Source: Caulobacter sp. 602-2 | GTDB lineage: Bacteria > Pseudomonadota > Alphaproteobacteria > Caulobacterales > Caulobacteraceae | Length of the DNA stretch: 64,000 nucleotides | Direction: 5' to 3' | NCBI RefSeq assembly: GCF_011043625.1 | Contig: NZ_JAAKGT010000015.1 | Location: forward strand, 1-64,000 | Shown here: in pieces, positions 7,568 to 16,314 of the stretch | Layout: the number at the start of each line of letters is the position of its first letter | Position numbering within the stretch: position 1 is the stretch's first letter | Notes under the pieces: model-generated | Database searches by the model: none | The model's input: the letters and a program-made list of their open reading frames with translations, nothing else | What the model was told of the DNA's origin: nothing | Made by a program: the position numbers and the translations under genes

Positions 7568-9240
7568 CCCCCCTCCCCCTCGGCGATCGCAAGCGCGTGG
7601 TGCTGGTGGGCGCCAGCGGCGTCTTCGGCGCGCGCCTGGCCCGGATGCTGGCCCGGCGGGCCGACATCGACCTGGTGCTGGCGGCCCGCCGCCTGGAGCC
7701 GCTGGAGGCCTTGCGGACCGATCTTTGCAATCAGGACCCGGCGGCCGGGATCGAGATCGCCCTGGTCGATCGCGAGCGGCCCGGGAACCTGGAGCGCCTG
7801 GGCGCGACGGTGGTGATCGACGCCGCCGGGCCGTTCCAGGGCCAGGACGGCGCCTTCGCCAAAGCCGCGCTGGCGGCCGGCGCGCACTATGTGGACCTGG
7901 CCGACGCCCGCGACTTCGTCGCCGCCTTTCCCGAGCGCCTGGCGGCCTGCGCGCTCGAAGCAGGGCGATGGGCGATCACCGGGGCCAGCTCGACCCCGGC
8001 CCTGACCTGTGCGGCGGCGGACCGGCTGACGGCGGGCTGGACCCGCATCGACCGCATCGAGGCGGCGATCTCGCCCGGCGCGCGGGCGCCGCGCGGCCTG
8101 TCGGTGATCCGGGCCATCCTGCGCTGGACCGGCGGCCCGGTGGCGGTGTTCTCGGGCGGACGCCTGGTCGAGCGACCGGGCTGGAGCCGCCCCCGGCGCC
8201 TGGCCTTTCCCGGACTTGGCCGGCGCTGGACCAGCCTGGCCGAAACGCCCGACCTCGACCAGTTGCGCCAGCGCTACGCCCCCACGCGCGATGCGCTGTT
8301 CGGCGCCGGGCTTGAACTGGCGCCGCTGCATCTGGGCCTCTGGCTGCTGAGCTTCCTGCGCCGCTGGCGGCTGGTCTCGACGCTGGAGCCGCTGGCCGCC
8401 GCGCTGAACGCGGGCGCGGGCCTGCTGGCGCCGCTGGGCTCGGACCGGGGCGGCATGACCGTGCGCGCCGAGGGACTGGACGCCGCCGGCGCGCCGATCG
8501 CCGCCCGCTGGAGCCTTTGGGCCGAGCGGGGCGCGGGACCCAACGTGCCCGCCGCCCCGGCCGCGGCCGTGGCGGGCGCGCTGCTGGACGGCGCCCTCGA
8601 TGCGCCCCGAGCCTGCTCCTGCGTCGGCCTGGTCGACCTTTCCGCCTTGCTGGCCCCGCTGGACGGCCTGCCGATCACGACGCGGATCGACACCGCCGCC
8701 CCCGCCGCGCCGGGAGTGTTTCCGCGCGCGCTCGGCGCGGCGTTCGCGGACCTGCCGGCCTTCGTCCGCGCCGCCCATCTGGGCGAAGAGACGACAACCC
8801 TGGTCGGCCGCGCCCGCGCCCGTGGCGGCGGCGGCCTGGCGGCCCTGGCCCGCCGTCTGCAGGGCCTGCCCGAGCCGGGAACCCACGCCACCACGGTGTC
8901 GATCGCCCCGCGGAAGGACGGCTGCGAGGCCTGGACCCGCCGGTTCGACGGCCGGACGTTCGCCTCCCGCATCCGTCCGGCGGCGGACGATCCGTTCGCC
9001 TTCGAGGAAACGGTCGGCGCGCTGACCTTCCGCTTCCACGCCGCGCCCTATGCCGGCGGTTTTTCCTGGAACTTCGAAAGCTGGCGGCTGGGGGCCCTGC
9101 CCCTGCCCGCCGCCTGGGCGCCGCGCACCCGGGCGCGGACCTTCGAGCGCGACGGGACCTATCGGTTCCGCGTGCTGGTCGCCCATCCGTGGCTGGGCGT
9201 GATCTTCGGCTATGCGGGGCGGTTGAAACCCGCCCTCTAG
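7564..9240 (+). CDS. Rossmann (saccharopine dehydrogenase-like) + DUF4166 fusion protein
   Basis: A 558-residue two-part protein. The first half is an NAD(P)-binding domain with GASGVFG at residues 16-22 and then DAAGPFQGQDGAFAKAALAAGAHYVDLAD, the pattern of saccharopine dehydrogenase-like reductases. The last 180 or so residues (from about GVFPRALGAAFADLPAF to GRLKPAL) match DUF4166 by pattern: paired aromatic beta strands and W-T-R-x-F-D-G / F-x-F-E-x-W. It starts at the ATGA overlap with the DCC gene. Its end overlaps the convergent glycosyltransferase stop by 4 nt (CTAG). The reaction is unknown; a membrane-lipid or quinone-related reduction is a guess. Confidence 0.75.
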   Translation: MTPLPLGDRKRVVLVGASGVFGARLARMLARRADIDLVLAARRLEPLEALRTDLCNQDPAAGIEIALVDRERPGNLERLGATVVIDAAGPFQGQDGAFAKAALAAGAHYVDLADARDFVAAFPERLAACALEAGRWAITGASSTPALTCAAADRLTAGWTRIDRIEAAISPGARAPRGLSVIRAILRWTGGPVAVFSGGRLVERPGWSRPRRLAFPGLGRRWTSLAETPDLDQLRQRYAPTRDALFGAGLELAPLHLGLWLLSFLRRWRLVSTLEPLAAALNAGAGLLAPLGSDRGGMTVRAEGLDAAGAPIAARWSLWAERGAGPNVPAAPAAAVAGALLDGALDAPRACSCVGLVDLSALLAPLDGLPITTRIDTAAPAAPGVFPRALGAAFADLPAFVRAAHLGEETTTLVGRARARGGGGLAALARRLQGLPEPGTHATTVSIAPRKDGCEAWTRRFDGRTFASRIRPAADDPFAFEETVGALTFRFHAAPYAGGFSWNFESWRLGALPLPAAWAPRTRARTFERDGTYRFRVLVAHPWLGVIFGYAGRLKPAL

Positions 9241-10178
9241 GCGTGGCTCTTGGCCTTGGACTTGCGCAGGCGCGCATTGATGGCCGGCCGGCAGACCGAC
9301 AGCCCCAGGATCAGCGGAGCCAGCATCACCGCCAGCACGTAGCGCTGGATGTTGTCGGCCCGCTTGATGAAGTAGCGCGCCAGGCCCACGCCCTTGTGGA
9401 ACTCGACCTTGACCGGGTGCTCCAGGCTGGTGTGGCCCAGGTGGATGACGCGAGCGTTGGGATGGAACAGCACCTGGCCGCCGGCCTGGCGCGCGCGCCA
9501 GCACAGGTCGACGTCCTCGACGTGCAGGAAATAGCCCTCGTCGAAGCCGGCCAGGGCGTCGAAATCGACCCGCCGCAGGGCGAAGCAGGCGCCGGAGATG
9601 GTCGGCATCGGCGTCGGCTCGGCCGGCAGCGGGTCGTGTTCGCGGTGGATCTCGAAACGCTTGAAGCGCGCCATCTTCTGGCTGAGCTGCGAAAGGCTGA
9701 GCAGGGTGGTGACCGGGGTCACCTCGCCGCGACGGCCGCCGCGCTGCTCGGTGCCGTCGATGTTCATGACCCGCGCGCCCATCACGGTCGGCACCGGCTG
9801 GTCCCGGAAGGCCGCGACCATGGCCGGCACGCAGTCGGGCTGCACGTTGGCGTCGGGATTGAGGAAGATCAGGTATTCGCCCTGGCTGACCGAGGCGCCC
9901 AGGTTGGCGCCGCAGGCGAAGCCGACATTGCCGTGCCCCTGGACCAGTTGCACGCGGGGCTCGGTCAGGCCGAGCGCCCGCAGCATGTCGGCGTCCTCGG
10001 GCGAGGAGCCGTTATCGACGATGACGAACTCGTCGACCATCGGCTCGGCCAGCACGTGGCGGATGCTGTCGACCAGCGCTTCTCCCGTCCAATAGACGAC
10101 CATCACCACCGAAACCAAGGGCTTGGCGGGACGCGCGCCTGCGGCGAGGACCGTGAAGGACGGGAGAATGCTGTTCAT
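9237..10178 (-). CDS. family 2 glycosyltransferase, rhamnosyltransferase-like
   Basis: A 313-residue GT2 enzyme. The GT-A fold shows VSVVMVVYWTGEAL, then FVIVDNGSSPED and the metal/nucleotide site FLNPDANVQPD; ISGACFALRR and DVDLCWRARQAGG follow as in WbbL-type rhamnosyltransferases. A C-terminal hydrophobic stretch (YVLAVMLAPLILGLSV) could anchor it to the membrane. It starts one nucleotide after the thrS stop, so it is the last gene of that minus-strand run. It probably adds a sugar to LPS O-antigen or another surface glycan; donor and acceptor unknown. Confidence 0.85.
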   Translation of the reverse strand: MNSILPSFTVLAAGARPAKPLVSVVMVVYWTGEALVDSIRHVLAEPMVDEFVIVDNGSSPEDADMLRALGLTEPRVQLVQGHGNVGFACGANLGASVSQGEYLIFLNPDANVQPDCVPAMVAAFRDQPVPTVMGARVMNIDGTEQRGGRRGEVTPVTTLLSLSQLSQKMARFKRFEIHREHDPLPAEPTPMPTISGACFALRRVDFDALAGFDEGYFLHVEDVDLCWRARQAGGQVLFHPNARVIHLGHTSLEHPVKVEFHKGVGLARYFIKRADNIQRYVLAVMLAPLILGLSVCRPAINARLRKSKAKSHA

Positions 10179-10179
10179 A

Positions 10180-12156
10180 TCAAACCTGGGCGAGCTCCGG
10201 CGCGACCTGCGGCGCGCGGGCCCGCGCGAGGTCGGGCGGCGTGGCTTCCAGGCCGAGCACCGACAGCGCCTCGTCGAGCGACAGGATCTGCTGACCCTCG
10301 CCGCCCAGGCGCCGCAGGGCGACCTGCCCCGTCTCGGCTTCCTTGCGCCCGACCACCGCGATCACGGGAACCTTGGCGAGGCTGTGCTCGCGAATCTTGT
10401 AGTTGATCTTCTCATTGCGCAGATCAACTTCCGCACGCAGCCCCGCGGCCGTCAATCGCTCCACGACAGTGCGCGCATAGTCGTCGGCGTCGGACGTGAT
10501 CGTCGCCACGACGATCTGCGTCGGCGCCAGCCAAAGCGGCAGATGGCCCGCGTAGTTTTCCAACAGAATCCCGATGAACCGCTCGAACGACCCCAGGATC
10601 GCGCGATGCAGCATCACCGGCCGCTTCTTGGATCCGTCTTCGGCAACGTACTCGGCGCCCAAACGTTCCGGCAGAACGTAATCAAGCTGCAGCGTGCCGC
10701 AGGTCCACTCGCGGCCGATGGCGTCCTGGACGATGAAATCGAGCTTGGGCGCGTAGAAGGCGCCGTCGCCCTCGGCGATCACCGGCTCGACGCCAGCCAG
10801 GCGGGCGGCCTCGGCCAGCATGCCCTCGGCCTTGTCCCAGAACTCGTCCGAACCGGCGCGCAGTTCCGGACGCGTGGCCAGGGCGATGTACTTGGTCGTC
10901 ATGCCGAGGTCGGCGTGGATCATCCGCGTCAGGCGGATGAAGCGCTCGGTCTCCTCGACGATCTGGTCCTCGCGGCAGAAGATGTGGGCGTCGTCCTGGG
11001 TGAAGGCGCGCACGCGCATCAGGCCGTGCAGGGCGCCCGACGGCTCGTAGCGATGGCAGGCGCCGAACTCGGCCATGCGCATCGGCAGTTCACGGTACGA
11101 GCGCTGGCCGACGTTCCAGATCTGCACGTGGCCGGGGCAGTTCATCGGCTTGAGCGACAGGATCTCGCCTTCGACCGTCTCGCAGACGAACATGTTGGCG
11201 CGGTACTTGTCCCAGTGGCCCGAGTTTTCCCAGAAGGTCTTGTCGAGGACCTGGGGCGTCTTGACCTCGATATAGCCGGCGCGGTCGAGGCTGCGGCGCA
11301 TGTAGGCCTCCAGCGTCTGCCACAGCTTCCAGCCCTTGGGGTGCCAGAACACCATGCCGCGACCCTCTTCCTGCATGTGGAAGAGGCCCAGCGACTTGCC
11401 CAGCTTGCGGTGATCGCGCTTCTCGGCTTCCTCGATGCGCTTGAGGTAGGCCTCGAGGTCGGCTTCCGAGGCCCAGCTCGTGCCGTAGATGCGCTGCAGC
11501 TGGGCGTTGTTCTGGTCGCCGCGCCAGTAGGCGCCGGCCAGCTTGGTCAGCTTGAAGGCCTTGCCGACATGCTTGGTCGACGGCAGGTGCGGGCCGCGGC
11601 AGAGGTCCTTCCAGTTCCCCTGGCGATAGACCGTGATCGTGTCCGTGCCCGGCAGGTCGCGGATGATCTGGGCCTTGTACTGCTCGCCGATCTCGTCGAA
11701 GTGCTTGATGGCCTCGTCGCGGTCCCAGACCTCGCGCGTGATCTTCTCGTCGCGGTCGACGATCTCCTTCATGCGCTTTTCGATCGTCGCCAGGTCGTCC
11801 AGGCTGAACGGCTCGTCGCGGGCGAAGTCGTAGTAGAAGCCGTCCTCGACGTTCGGACCGATCGTCACCTGCGTGCCGGGGAACAGCTCCTGCACGGCCT
11901 CGGCCAGCACGTGGGCGGTGTCGTGGCGGATGGTGTCGAGGGCCTCGGGGGCCTCACGCGTCAGGATCTCGAACTTGCGCTCGCCCGTCAGCAGGTCGGG
12001 CGTCAGGGCGCGGTCGAGGTCGAGCACCTGACCGTCCAGCTTGATCAGCAGGGCCTTCTTCTCGAGCGACTTGGAGATGGCGGCGGCCACGTCGCGCCCC
12101 GTCGAGCCGTCGGGGTACTGACGGGAGGAGCCGTCGGGGAAAACCAGATCGATCAT
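10180..12156 (-). CDS. thrS: threonyl-tRNA synthetase
   Basis: A full-length 658-residue class II synthetase. Domains in order: TGS domain (residues 1-65), the second additional (editing) domain with H-D-T-A-H-V-L, catalytic core with motif 2 CHRYEPSGALHG and motif 3 HRAILGSFERFIGILLE, then the HGTP anticodon domain (PTQIVVATI onward). It joins threonine to tRNA-Thr and edits Ser-tRNA-Thr. It overlaps yidD by 4 nt (ATGA) and is followed after one nucleotide by a glycosyltransferase. I see no leader attenuator; expression is probably from the upstream operon promoter. Confidence 0.97.
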   Translation of the reverse strand: MIDLVFPDGSSRQYPDGSTGRDVAAAISKSLEKKALLIKLDGQVLDLDRALTPDLLTGERKFEILTREAPEALDTIRHDTAHVLAEAVQELFPGTQVTIGPNVEDGFYYDFARDEPFSLDDLATIEKRMKEIVDRDEKITREVWDRDEAIKHFDEIGEQYKAQIIRDLPGTDTITVYRQGNWKDLCRGPHLPSTKHVGKAFKLTKLAGAYWRGDQNNAQLQRIYGTSWASEADLEAYLKRIEEAEKRDHRKLGKSLGLFHMQEEGRGMVFWHPKGWKLWQTLEAYMRRSLDRAGYIEVKTPQVLDKTFWENSGHWDKYRANMFVCETVEGEILSLKPMNCPGHVQIWNVGQRSYRELPMRMAEFGACHRYEPSGALHGLMRVRAFTQDDAHIFCREDQIVEETERFIRLTRMIHADLGMTTKYIALATRPELRAGSDEFWDKAEGMLAEAARLAGVEPVIAEGDGAFYAPKLDFIVQDAIGREWTCGTLQLDYVLPERLGAEYVAEDGSKKRPVMLHRAILGSFERFIGILLENYAGHLPLWLAPTQIVVATITSDADDYARTVVERLTAAGLRAEVDLRNEKINYKIREHSLAKVPVIAVVGRKEAETGQVALRRLGGEGQQILSLDEALSVLGLEATPPDLARARAPQVAPELAQV

Positions 12157-12407
12157 TCTTCACACATCCATTTGCGCGGCTCGCGCGGCGGAGGCGGCGG
12201 GTCGTACCCCCAGCCTCCGAACGGATTGCAGCGGCAGATCCGTCGCAGAGCGAGCCAGGACCCCATGCCGGGGCCATGTTCCTTGAGCGCCTGCGCCGCA
12301 TACTCCGAGCAGGTCGGAAGGTAGCGGCACTGGCGCCCGATGAGAGGCGAGAGCGTCAACTTGTAGGCGCGCAGGCCGAAGTCGACGACGCGGTGATAAA
12401 GGCTCAT
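12153..12407 (-). CDS. yidD: membrane protein insertion efficiency factor YidD
   Basis: An 84-residue member of the YidD (Haemolytic, DUF37) family. The conserved core is LTLSPLIGRQCRYLPTCSEYA, HG, and RRICRCNPFGGWGYDP with its conserved cysteines. YidD sits at the inner membrane and assists YidC in inserting membrane proteins. It is usually beside rnpA and yidC; here it is instead coupled to thrS by a 4-nt overlap, with an IscU-like gene 55 nt upstream, an arrangement seen in alphaproteobacteria. Confidence 0.93.
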   Translation of the reverse strand: MSLYHRVVDFGLRAYKLTLSPLIGRQCRYLPTCSEYAAQALKEHGPGMGSWLALRRICRCNPFGGWGYDPPPPPREPRKWMCEE

Positions 12408-12462
12408 GCCGGCGCTTTCGCGAACGGAGTCGGGGACTTATCGCACCCGCGAAAAGCTCCGA

Positions 12463-12924
12463 TCAAGCGGCGCCGGCGCGGCTAGTTCGCGTTTGGGTCG
12501 CCCCTGTGGCCTTCCGGACAGCCTCGACCGCGGCTTCGAACGCCAGAAGCGTCGAGGCGTGACGGGCGGGATAGTCCTTGACCGGCTCCAGCACGGCGAG
12601 CTCCGCAAAGCGGCCCGCAGGGTGCGGGCCGTTCGTTTTCAGCATAGCGGCCAGGGCGTCGCGGGCCAACTCAAGTTCGGCGAGATCCGCGCCGATCACA
12701 TTGCCCCCCAGCACCGCGGCGCTGGCCTGGCCCAGGGCGCAGGCCGAAACCTCCTGGGCGAAGTCGGCGACCTTGCCGCCCTCGACCACGACGTCGACGA
12801 CGATCCGGCTGCCGCACAGCTTGGCCGTCTTCTCGGCGCTGGCGTCGGGCGCGGCCAGCCGCCCGGCCCGCGGCATGTTGGCCACGAGCGTCAGGATGCG
12901 GGCGCTGTAGAGATCGTCGATCAT
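12463..12924 (-). CDS. IscU/NifU-like iron-sulfur scaffold protein lacking the third cysteine
   Basis: A 153-residue protein of the NifU N-terminal (IscU/SufU) fold. Two of the three cluster cysteines are present, C37 (KLCGSR) and C62 (SACALGQ). In IscU the third lies in a His-Cys pair; here the matching segment reads P-A-R-H122-A123-S-T-L, so the histidine stays and the cysteine is replaced by alanine. The residue matching the IscU aspartate next to the first cysteine is serine. This suggests a divergent scaffold or a carrier that does not assemble [2Fe-2S] in the usual way. It overlaps the upstream SRPBCC gene by 4 nt (ATGA). Confidence 0.8.
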   Translation of the reverse strand: MIDDLYSARILTLVANMPRAGRLAAPDASAEKTAKLCGSRIVVDVVVEGGKVADFAQEVSACALGQASAAVLGGNVIGADLAELELARDALAAMLKTNGPHPAGRFAELAVLEPVKDYPARHASTLLAFEAAVEAVRKATGATQTRTSRAGAA

Positions 12925-13391
12925 CCGGCTTCAGATGGGGCGGCCGCGCGCGCCTGCCAGAGGGCCTCGGCGCGGTCGCGCACCGCCTCGCCCATCGCCG
13001 TGAAGGCGGCCTTCAGGGCGCGGCGCTCGTCCTTGGAGATCCACTTGACCAAGAGGCCCATGAACAGTTCGCCGTTCGAGAAGGTGGCGTTGGTCTCGCC
13101 CATGTTCTCGACCTCGAGATAGCGGATGGCCGTGACGAAGCCGCCCAGGCGCTGGGAGCGCCAGTGAAGCTGCTCGAAGGGCACCCAGTCCTGGACGATC
13201 GGCTGGATCACCTTGACCGGGCGATCGCCGATGGCCTCTTCCAGGGTCAGGGCCGTGCCGATCTTCAGCTGACCGGCGGCCTTGACGTAGAGCGGGTTCC
13301 ACTCGTGCCAGCGCTCGAACTCGGACACGACTTCCCAGACGATCTCGGCGGGGGCCTGGACCCCGATGCGGTGTTCGACGGCGCGTTTCAT
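12921..13391 (-). CDS. SRPBCC domain-containing protein
   Basis: A 156-residue cytoplasmic protein (no signal peptide) with the SRPBCC/polyketide-cyclase pattern: VEHRIGVQAPAEIVWEVVSEFERWHEWNPLY at the N-terminus, then alternating beta strands and a long C-terminal helix (DERRALKAAFTAMGEAVRDR). These folds bind hydrophobic ligands or act as small lyases. It is the first gene of the minus-strand run leading to the IscU-like scaffold, yidD and thrS. The ligand is not predictable. Confidence 0.8.
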   Translation of the reverse strand: MKRAVEHRIGVQAPAEIVWEVVSEFERWHEWNPLYVKAAGQLKIGTALTLEEAIGDRPVKVIQPIVQDWVPFEQLHWRSQRLGGFVTAIRYLEVENMGETNATFSNGELFMGLLVKWISKDERRALKAAFTAMGEAVRDRAEALWQARAAAPSEAG

Positions 13392-13439
13392 GGTCGCGAT
13401 CTAGCACATCCCGGGGGTGGAGCTACAGGCGTGAATTGA

Positions 13440-14372
13440 TCAGCCCTTCGCCGGCAGCACGGCCATCAGGGCGCGGGTGAAGCCGACCGGGGCGACGGTC
13501 AGGTGATCCTCGCCCTCCAGCACGGTCGACCGCACGCGCAGGCCGGGATAGCCGTGCGACTTCAGCGTCCGCTCCATGGCCCGCATGTCGGCGACCATGT
13601 CGGGCCCGGTGGTGTTGCGCGGATCGGGTCCGGGGGCCTCATAGGCGCCGATGTACATGAAGACGTCGGCCGGCAGGTCCTTGTGGGCGCGGGCGTAGTC
13701 GGCCTCCATCGTCATGATGTGGCGCTTGTCGAACCAGAAGGACGGGCTGCCCAGGACGTAGGCGTGAAACAGCGTCGGGTCGGTGAACAGGATCTGCGCC
13801 CCCAGCAGGCCGCCGTACGAGTGGCCCAGCAGCACCCGGCGGGCGGGATCGGTGCGGAAGCGCCGGTCGACGAAGGGGATCGCCTGGCTTTTCAGATAGG
13901 CCTGGTAGGCGCCGCCCTGGCCGTGCAGCGCCGCGCCGGCGCCGCGGGGACCGTTGGGGGTGGGCGTGTAGTCGCGGTTGCGGCTGACGACGCCGCTGTC
14001 GCCGCGCGAATAGGACAGGCCCACGAGGATGAACTCCTCGATCACCGGCCCTTCCAGGTTCACCCGGCGAGCGACCTGGCGAATGATCGGGAAGGCGTAG
14101 TCGGCGTCGGTGACGAAGACGACCGGATAGCGGCGCTGGGGATTGGCCTCGTAGCTGGCCGGCAGGCTGACGAAGACCTCGTAGTCGCGGCCCGAGACCG
14201 GGTCGGGCACGGTCCAGACCTGCGTGCCCTTCAGCACGTAGGGCCCGCCCTCGGCCTGAGGCGCGGCGACGGCGGACGTCGCGGACGACGCCGACTGGGC
14301 GTCGGCCCGCTCGGCGCAGGCCGGAAGAACGCAGGCCGCCAGCAAGGCCGCCGCTAGTCCAGATCCCCTCAT
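13440..14372 (-). CDS. secreted alpha/beta-hydrolase, putative esterase (PF00756 type)
   Basis: A 310-residue exported esterase. The N-terminus is a signal sequence with cysteines at LLAAC and LPAC, either of which could act as a lipobox, so it may be a lipoprotein. The catalytic serine is in LLGHSYGGLLGAQ, and the final histidine is probably in EGEDHLTV. The fold matches the antigen-85/enterochelin-esterase/IroE type (DYEVFVSLPASYE, YPVVFVTDADYAF). The start at 14372 has GGGGAG 6 nt upstream; an ATG 24 nt earlier is less likely. IroE-like enzymes cut siderophore esters, but no siderophore gene is nearby. Confidence 0.8.
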   Translation of the reverse strand: MRGSGLAAALLAACVLPACAERADAQSASSATSAVAAPQAEGGPYVLKGTQVWTVPDPVSGRDYEVFVSLPASYEANPQRRYPVVFVTDADYAFPIIRQVARRVNLEGPVIEEFILVGLSYSRGDSGVVSRNRDYTPTPNGPRGAGAALHGQGGAYQAYLKSQAIPFVDRRFRTDPARRVLLGHSYGGLLGAQILFTDPTLFHAYVLGSPSFWFDKRHIMTMEADYARAHKDLPADVFMYIGAYEAPGPDPRNTTGPDMVADMRAMERTLKSHGYPGLRVRSTVLEGEDHLTVAPVGFTRALMAVLPAKG

Positions 14373-14455
14373 GCCCGACTCCCCTGAAAGCTGCACCAGG
14401 GCACCCTAGGGGCGAATGTGGCGAAACTCGGCCGTGTGAAGACGCAGCTCCAGGA

Positions 14456-14956
14456 TCAAGCGCCCGCCTCGCGCTGATAGACCGGCAGGTCCAGCGACGG
14501 CGGCGCCACGCCCGCCTGGCCGATCAGGTCGTGGGCCTGGCCGCGATGGTGGGTCTGGTGATTGAACAGGTGGGCGAGCGTCTTCCACAGCGGCCCGACC
14601 ACCTCGACGCCGTCGGACTTGCGCACCCAGCGGAACTGCCCGGCGCAGGCCTCGTCGGTGAGGTCGGCGACATAGGCGACCAGCGCCGCGTCCTCGACCG
14701 CCCTCGCCGCGCGAAGCCCGGCCAGGTCGGCGAACAGCATCGTGTCCAGGCCGTAGGGCGGCAGCGGCGTTCCGGCCAGGCGGGCCGTCCAGATCCGGTC
14801 GGTCACCAGCAGGTGGTTCAGCGTCCCGGCGATCGAGCCGAAGAAGCCGCCGCGATCGGCGGTGAAGCCTCCCGCCGGCAGCGCCTCGCAGGCGCCCAGC
14901 AGGCGGTCGTTGGCCCAGGCGTTGTAGCCGGCCATCAGGGAGAAGAACTCACGCAC
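14456..14956 (-). CDS. DinB family protein
   Basis: A 166-residue four-helix-bundle protein of the DinB/YfiT type. The metal-binding histidine triad is visible: one in GTLNHLLVTD and two in FNHQTHHRGQAHDL. It opens with FFSLMAGYNAWANDRLL, the family's first helix. Members are metal-dependent thiol transferases or of unknown activity, often stress-induced. It lies 15 nt downstream of the pseudouridine synthase stop on the same strand and may be co-transcribed with it. Confidence 0.9.
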   Translation of the reverse strand: MREFFSLMAGYNAWANDRLLGACEALPAGGFTADRGGFFGSIAGTLNHLLVTDRIWTARLAGTPLPPYGLDTMLFADLAGLRAARAVEDAALVAYVADLTDEACAGQFRWVRKSDGVEVVGPLWKTLAHLFNHQTHHRGQAHDLIGQAGVAPPSLDLPVYQREAGA

Positions 14957-14971
14957 CGGGCCGCCTCCGCG

Positions 14972-16192
14972 CTAGCGTTTGGGGCCGCGCGGGCCCTTGA
15001 AGCCCTCGGGCCTGGCTGGACGCGCGGGTCCGGCCTTGCCGGCGGGACGCGCGCCGGGCTTGCCCGCGCCCGGCTTGCCCGCGAACTTGCCGACGCTCTT
15101 GCCGGGGCCCTTGCCGCGCGCAGGAGCCTCGGTGACGAACTTGGTCTCGATCGACTTGGCCTTGCGCGGCTTGGACTTGTTGGGATCGACCTTGATCTTC
15201 GCCTTGGCCCAGCCGGCCTTGTAGACCTTCTTGGGCTCCTCGACCTTGGGCGTGGCGATCTGCGGCGACCGGCCGGTGGGCGCGCGGCGCTGGATCTCGC
15301 CGCCGCGCAGGCGCTCGCCGTCCTTGGCCACGCCCGGGGCGTACAGCGGGTCGGCGACGCCGACGAACTGCGGCTTGTCGCCCGTGGGCATGTTCTCTTC
15401 GGAGATGACCCCGGCCAGCAGCTCGCGGATCACCCGGGGGCCGACCTCCTCGACCTGGCCCGCCTGCAGCGTGCCCAGCGCGAACGGCCCGTAGGACAGG
15501 CGGATCAGGCGGTTGACCTTCAGGCCCACCGACTCCAGCACCTTGCGGACCTCGCGGTTCTTGCCTTCGGTCAGGGTGACCGTGATCCAGACGTTGCGGC
15601 CGCCGCCGGCCTTTTCCTGGGCCTTGTCGAGGCGGGCCTCGATCGGGCCGTAGCGGACGCCCTCGATGGTCGTCCCGTCCTTCAGCTTGTCCAGCGTCTC
15701 CTGGGTGGCGTGACCGAAGGCGCGGGCGCGATAGCGGCGGGTCCAGGCGTTCTGCGGCATCTCCAGGGCGCGCGACAGCTCGCCGTCGTTGGTCAGCAGC
15801 AGCAGGCCCTCGGAGTTGAGGTCGAGGCGGCCGACCGAGATCACCCGCGGCAGGCCGTGCGGCAGCGCGCCGAACACGGTCGGGCGCTCCTTGGGATCGT
15901 TGTGGGTGGTCACCAGGCCGGTGGGCTTGTGATAGCGGAACAGACGGGTCTGCTGGCGGTCCTCGACCAGCTTGCCGTCGACGACCAGCAGGTCGCCCGG
16001 AAACACCCGCACGGCCGGGGTGGTCAGCACCTGGCCGTTCAGCACGACCTTGCCGGCCTCGATCAGCCGCTCGACCTCGCGGCGCGAAGCCACGCCCGCG
16101 CGGGCCAGGGCCTTGGCCACGCGCTCGCCGCCCTCGGCGTCCGGATCATGCTCGACGGCGTCGTGCAGGGCGGGCTGGTACTTGTCGGTCAT
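14972..16192 (-). CDS. RsuA/RluB family rRNA pseudouridine synthase with long basic tail
   Basis: A 406-residue protein that should convert a uridine in rRNA to pseudouridine. Residues about 20-70 are an S4 RNA-binding domain (RVAKALARAGVASRREVERLIEAGKV). The catalytic domain contains the aspartate in ISVGRLDLNSEGLLLLTNDG and the GKNREVRK loop. The last 130 or so residues are an extension rich in Lys, Gly, Ala, Pro and Arg, absent from E. coli RluB; it probably binds RNA nonspecifically. The start at 16192 (MTDKYQP) has AAGGA upstream. Divergent from tadA. Confidence 0.88.
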   Translation of the reverse strand: MTDKYQPALHDAVEHDPDAEGGERVAKALARAGVASRREVERLIEAGKVVLNGQVLTTPAVRVFPGDLLVVDGKLVEDRQQTRLFRYHKPTGLVTTHNDPKERPTVFGALPHGLPRVISVGRLDLNSEGLLLLTNDGELSRALEMPQNAWTRRYRARAFGHATQETLDKLKDGTTIEGVRYGPIEARLDKAQEKAGGGRNVWITVTLTEGKNREVRKVLESVGLKVNRLIRLSYGPFALGTLQAGQVEEVGPRVIRELLAGVISEENMPTGDKPQFVGVADPLYAPGVAKDGERLRGGEIQRRAPTGRSPQIATPKVEEPKKVYKAGWAKAKIKVDPNKSKPRKAKSIETKFVTEAPARGKGPGKSVGKFAGKPGAGKPGARPAGKAGPARPARPEGFKGPRGPKR

Positions 16193-16314
16193 GCCTTGGT
16201 TCCTTCGATGGGAGGGGGCGCATCTCACGATGGGCTGCTTGTGGTGATGGCGCCGAACCGCCATAGGATCAAGCGCTTGCAGCCGGAGGCCCTGCCATCA
16301 CCGACGAAGACGCC

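Noticed and set aside
10123..12324. 733-residue frame on the plus strand
   Set aside because: It lies antisense to thrS, is rich in Arg, Gly, Gln, His and Val as GC-rich shadow frames are, and has no domain pattern.
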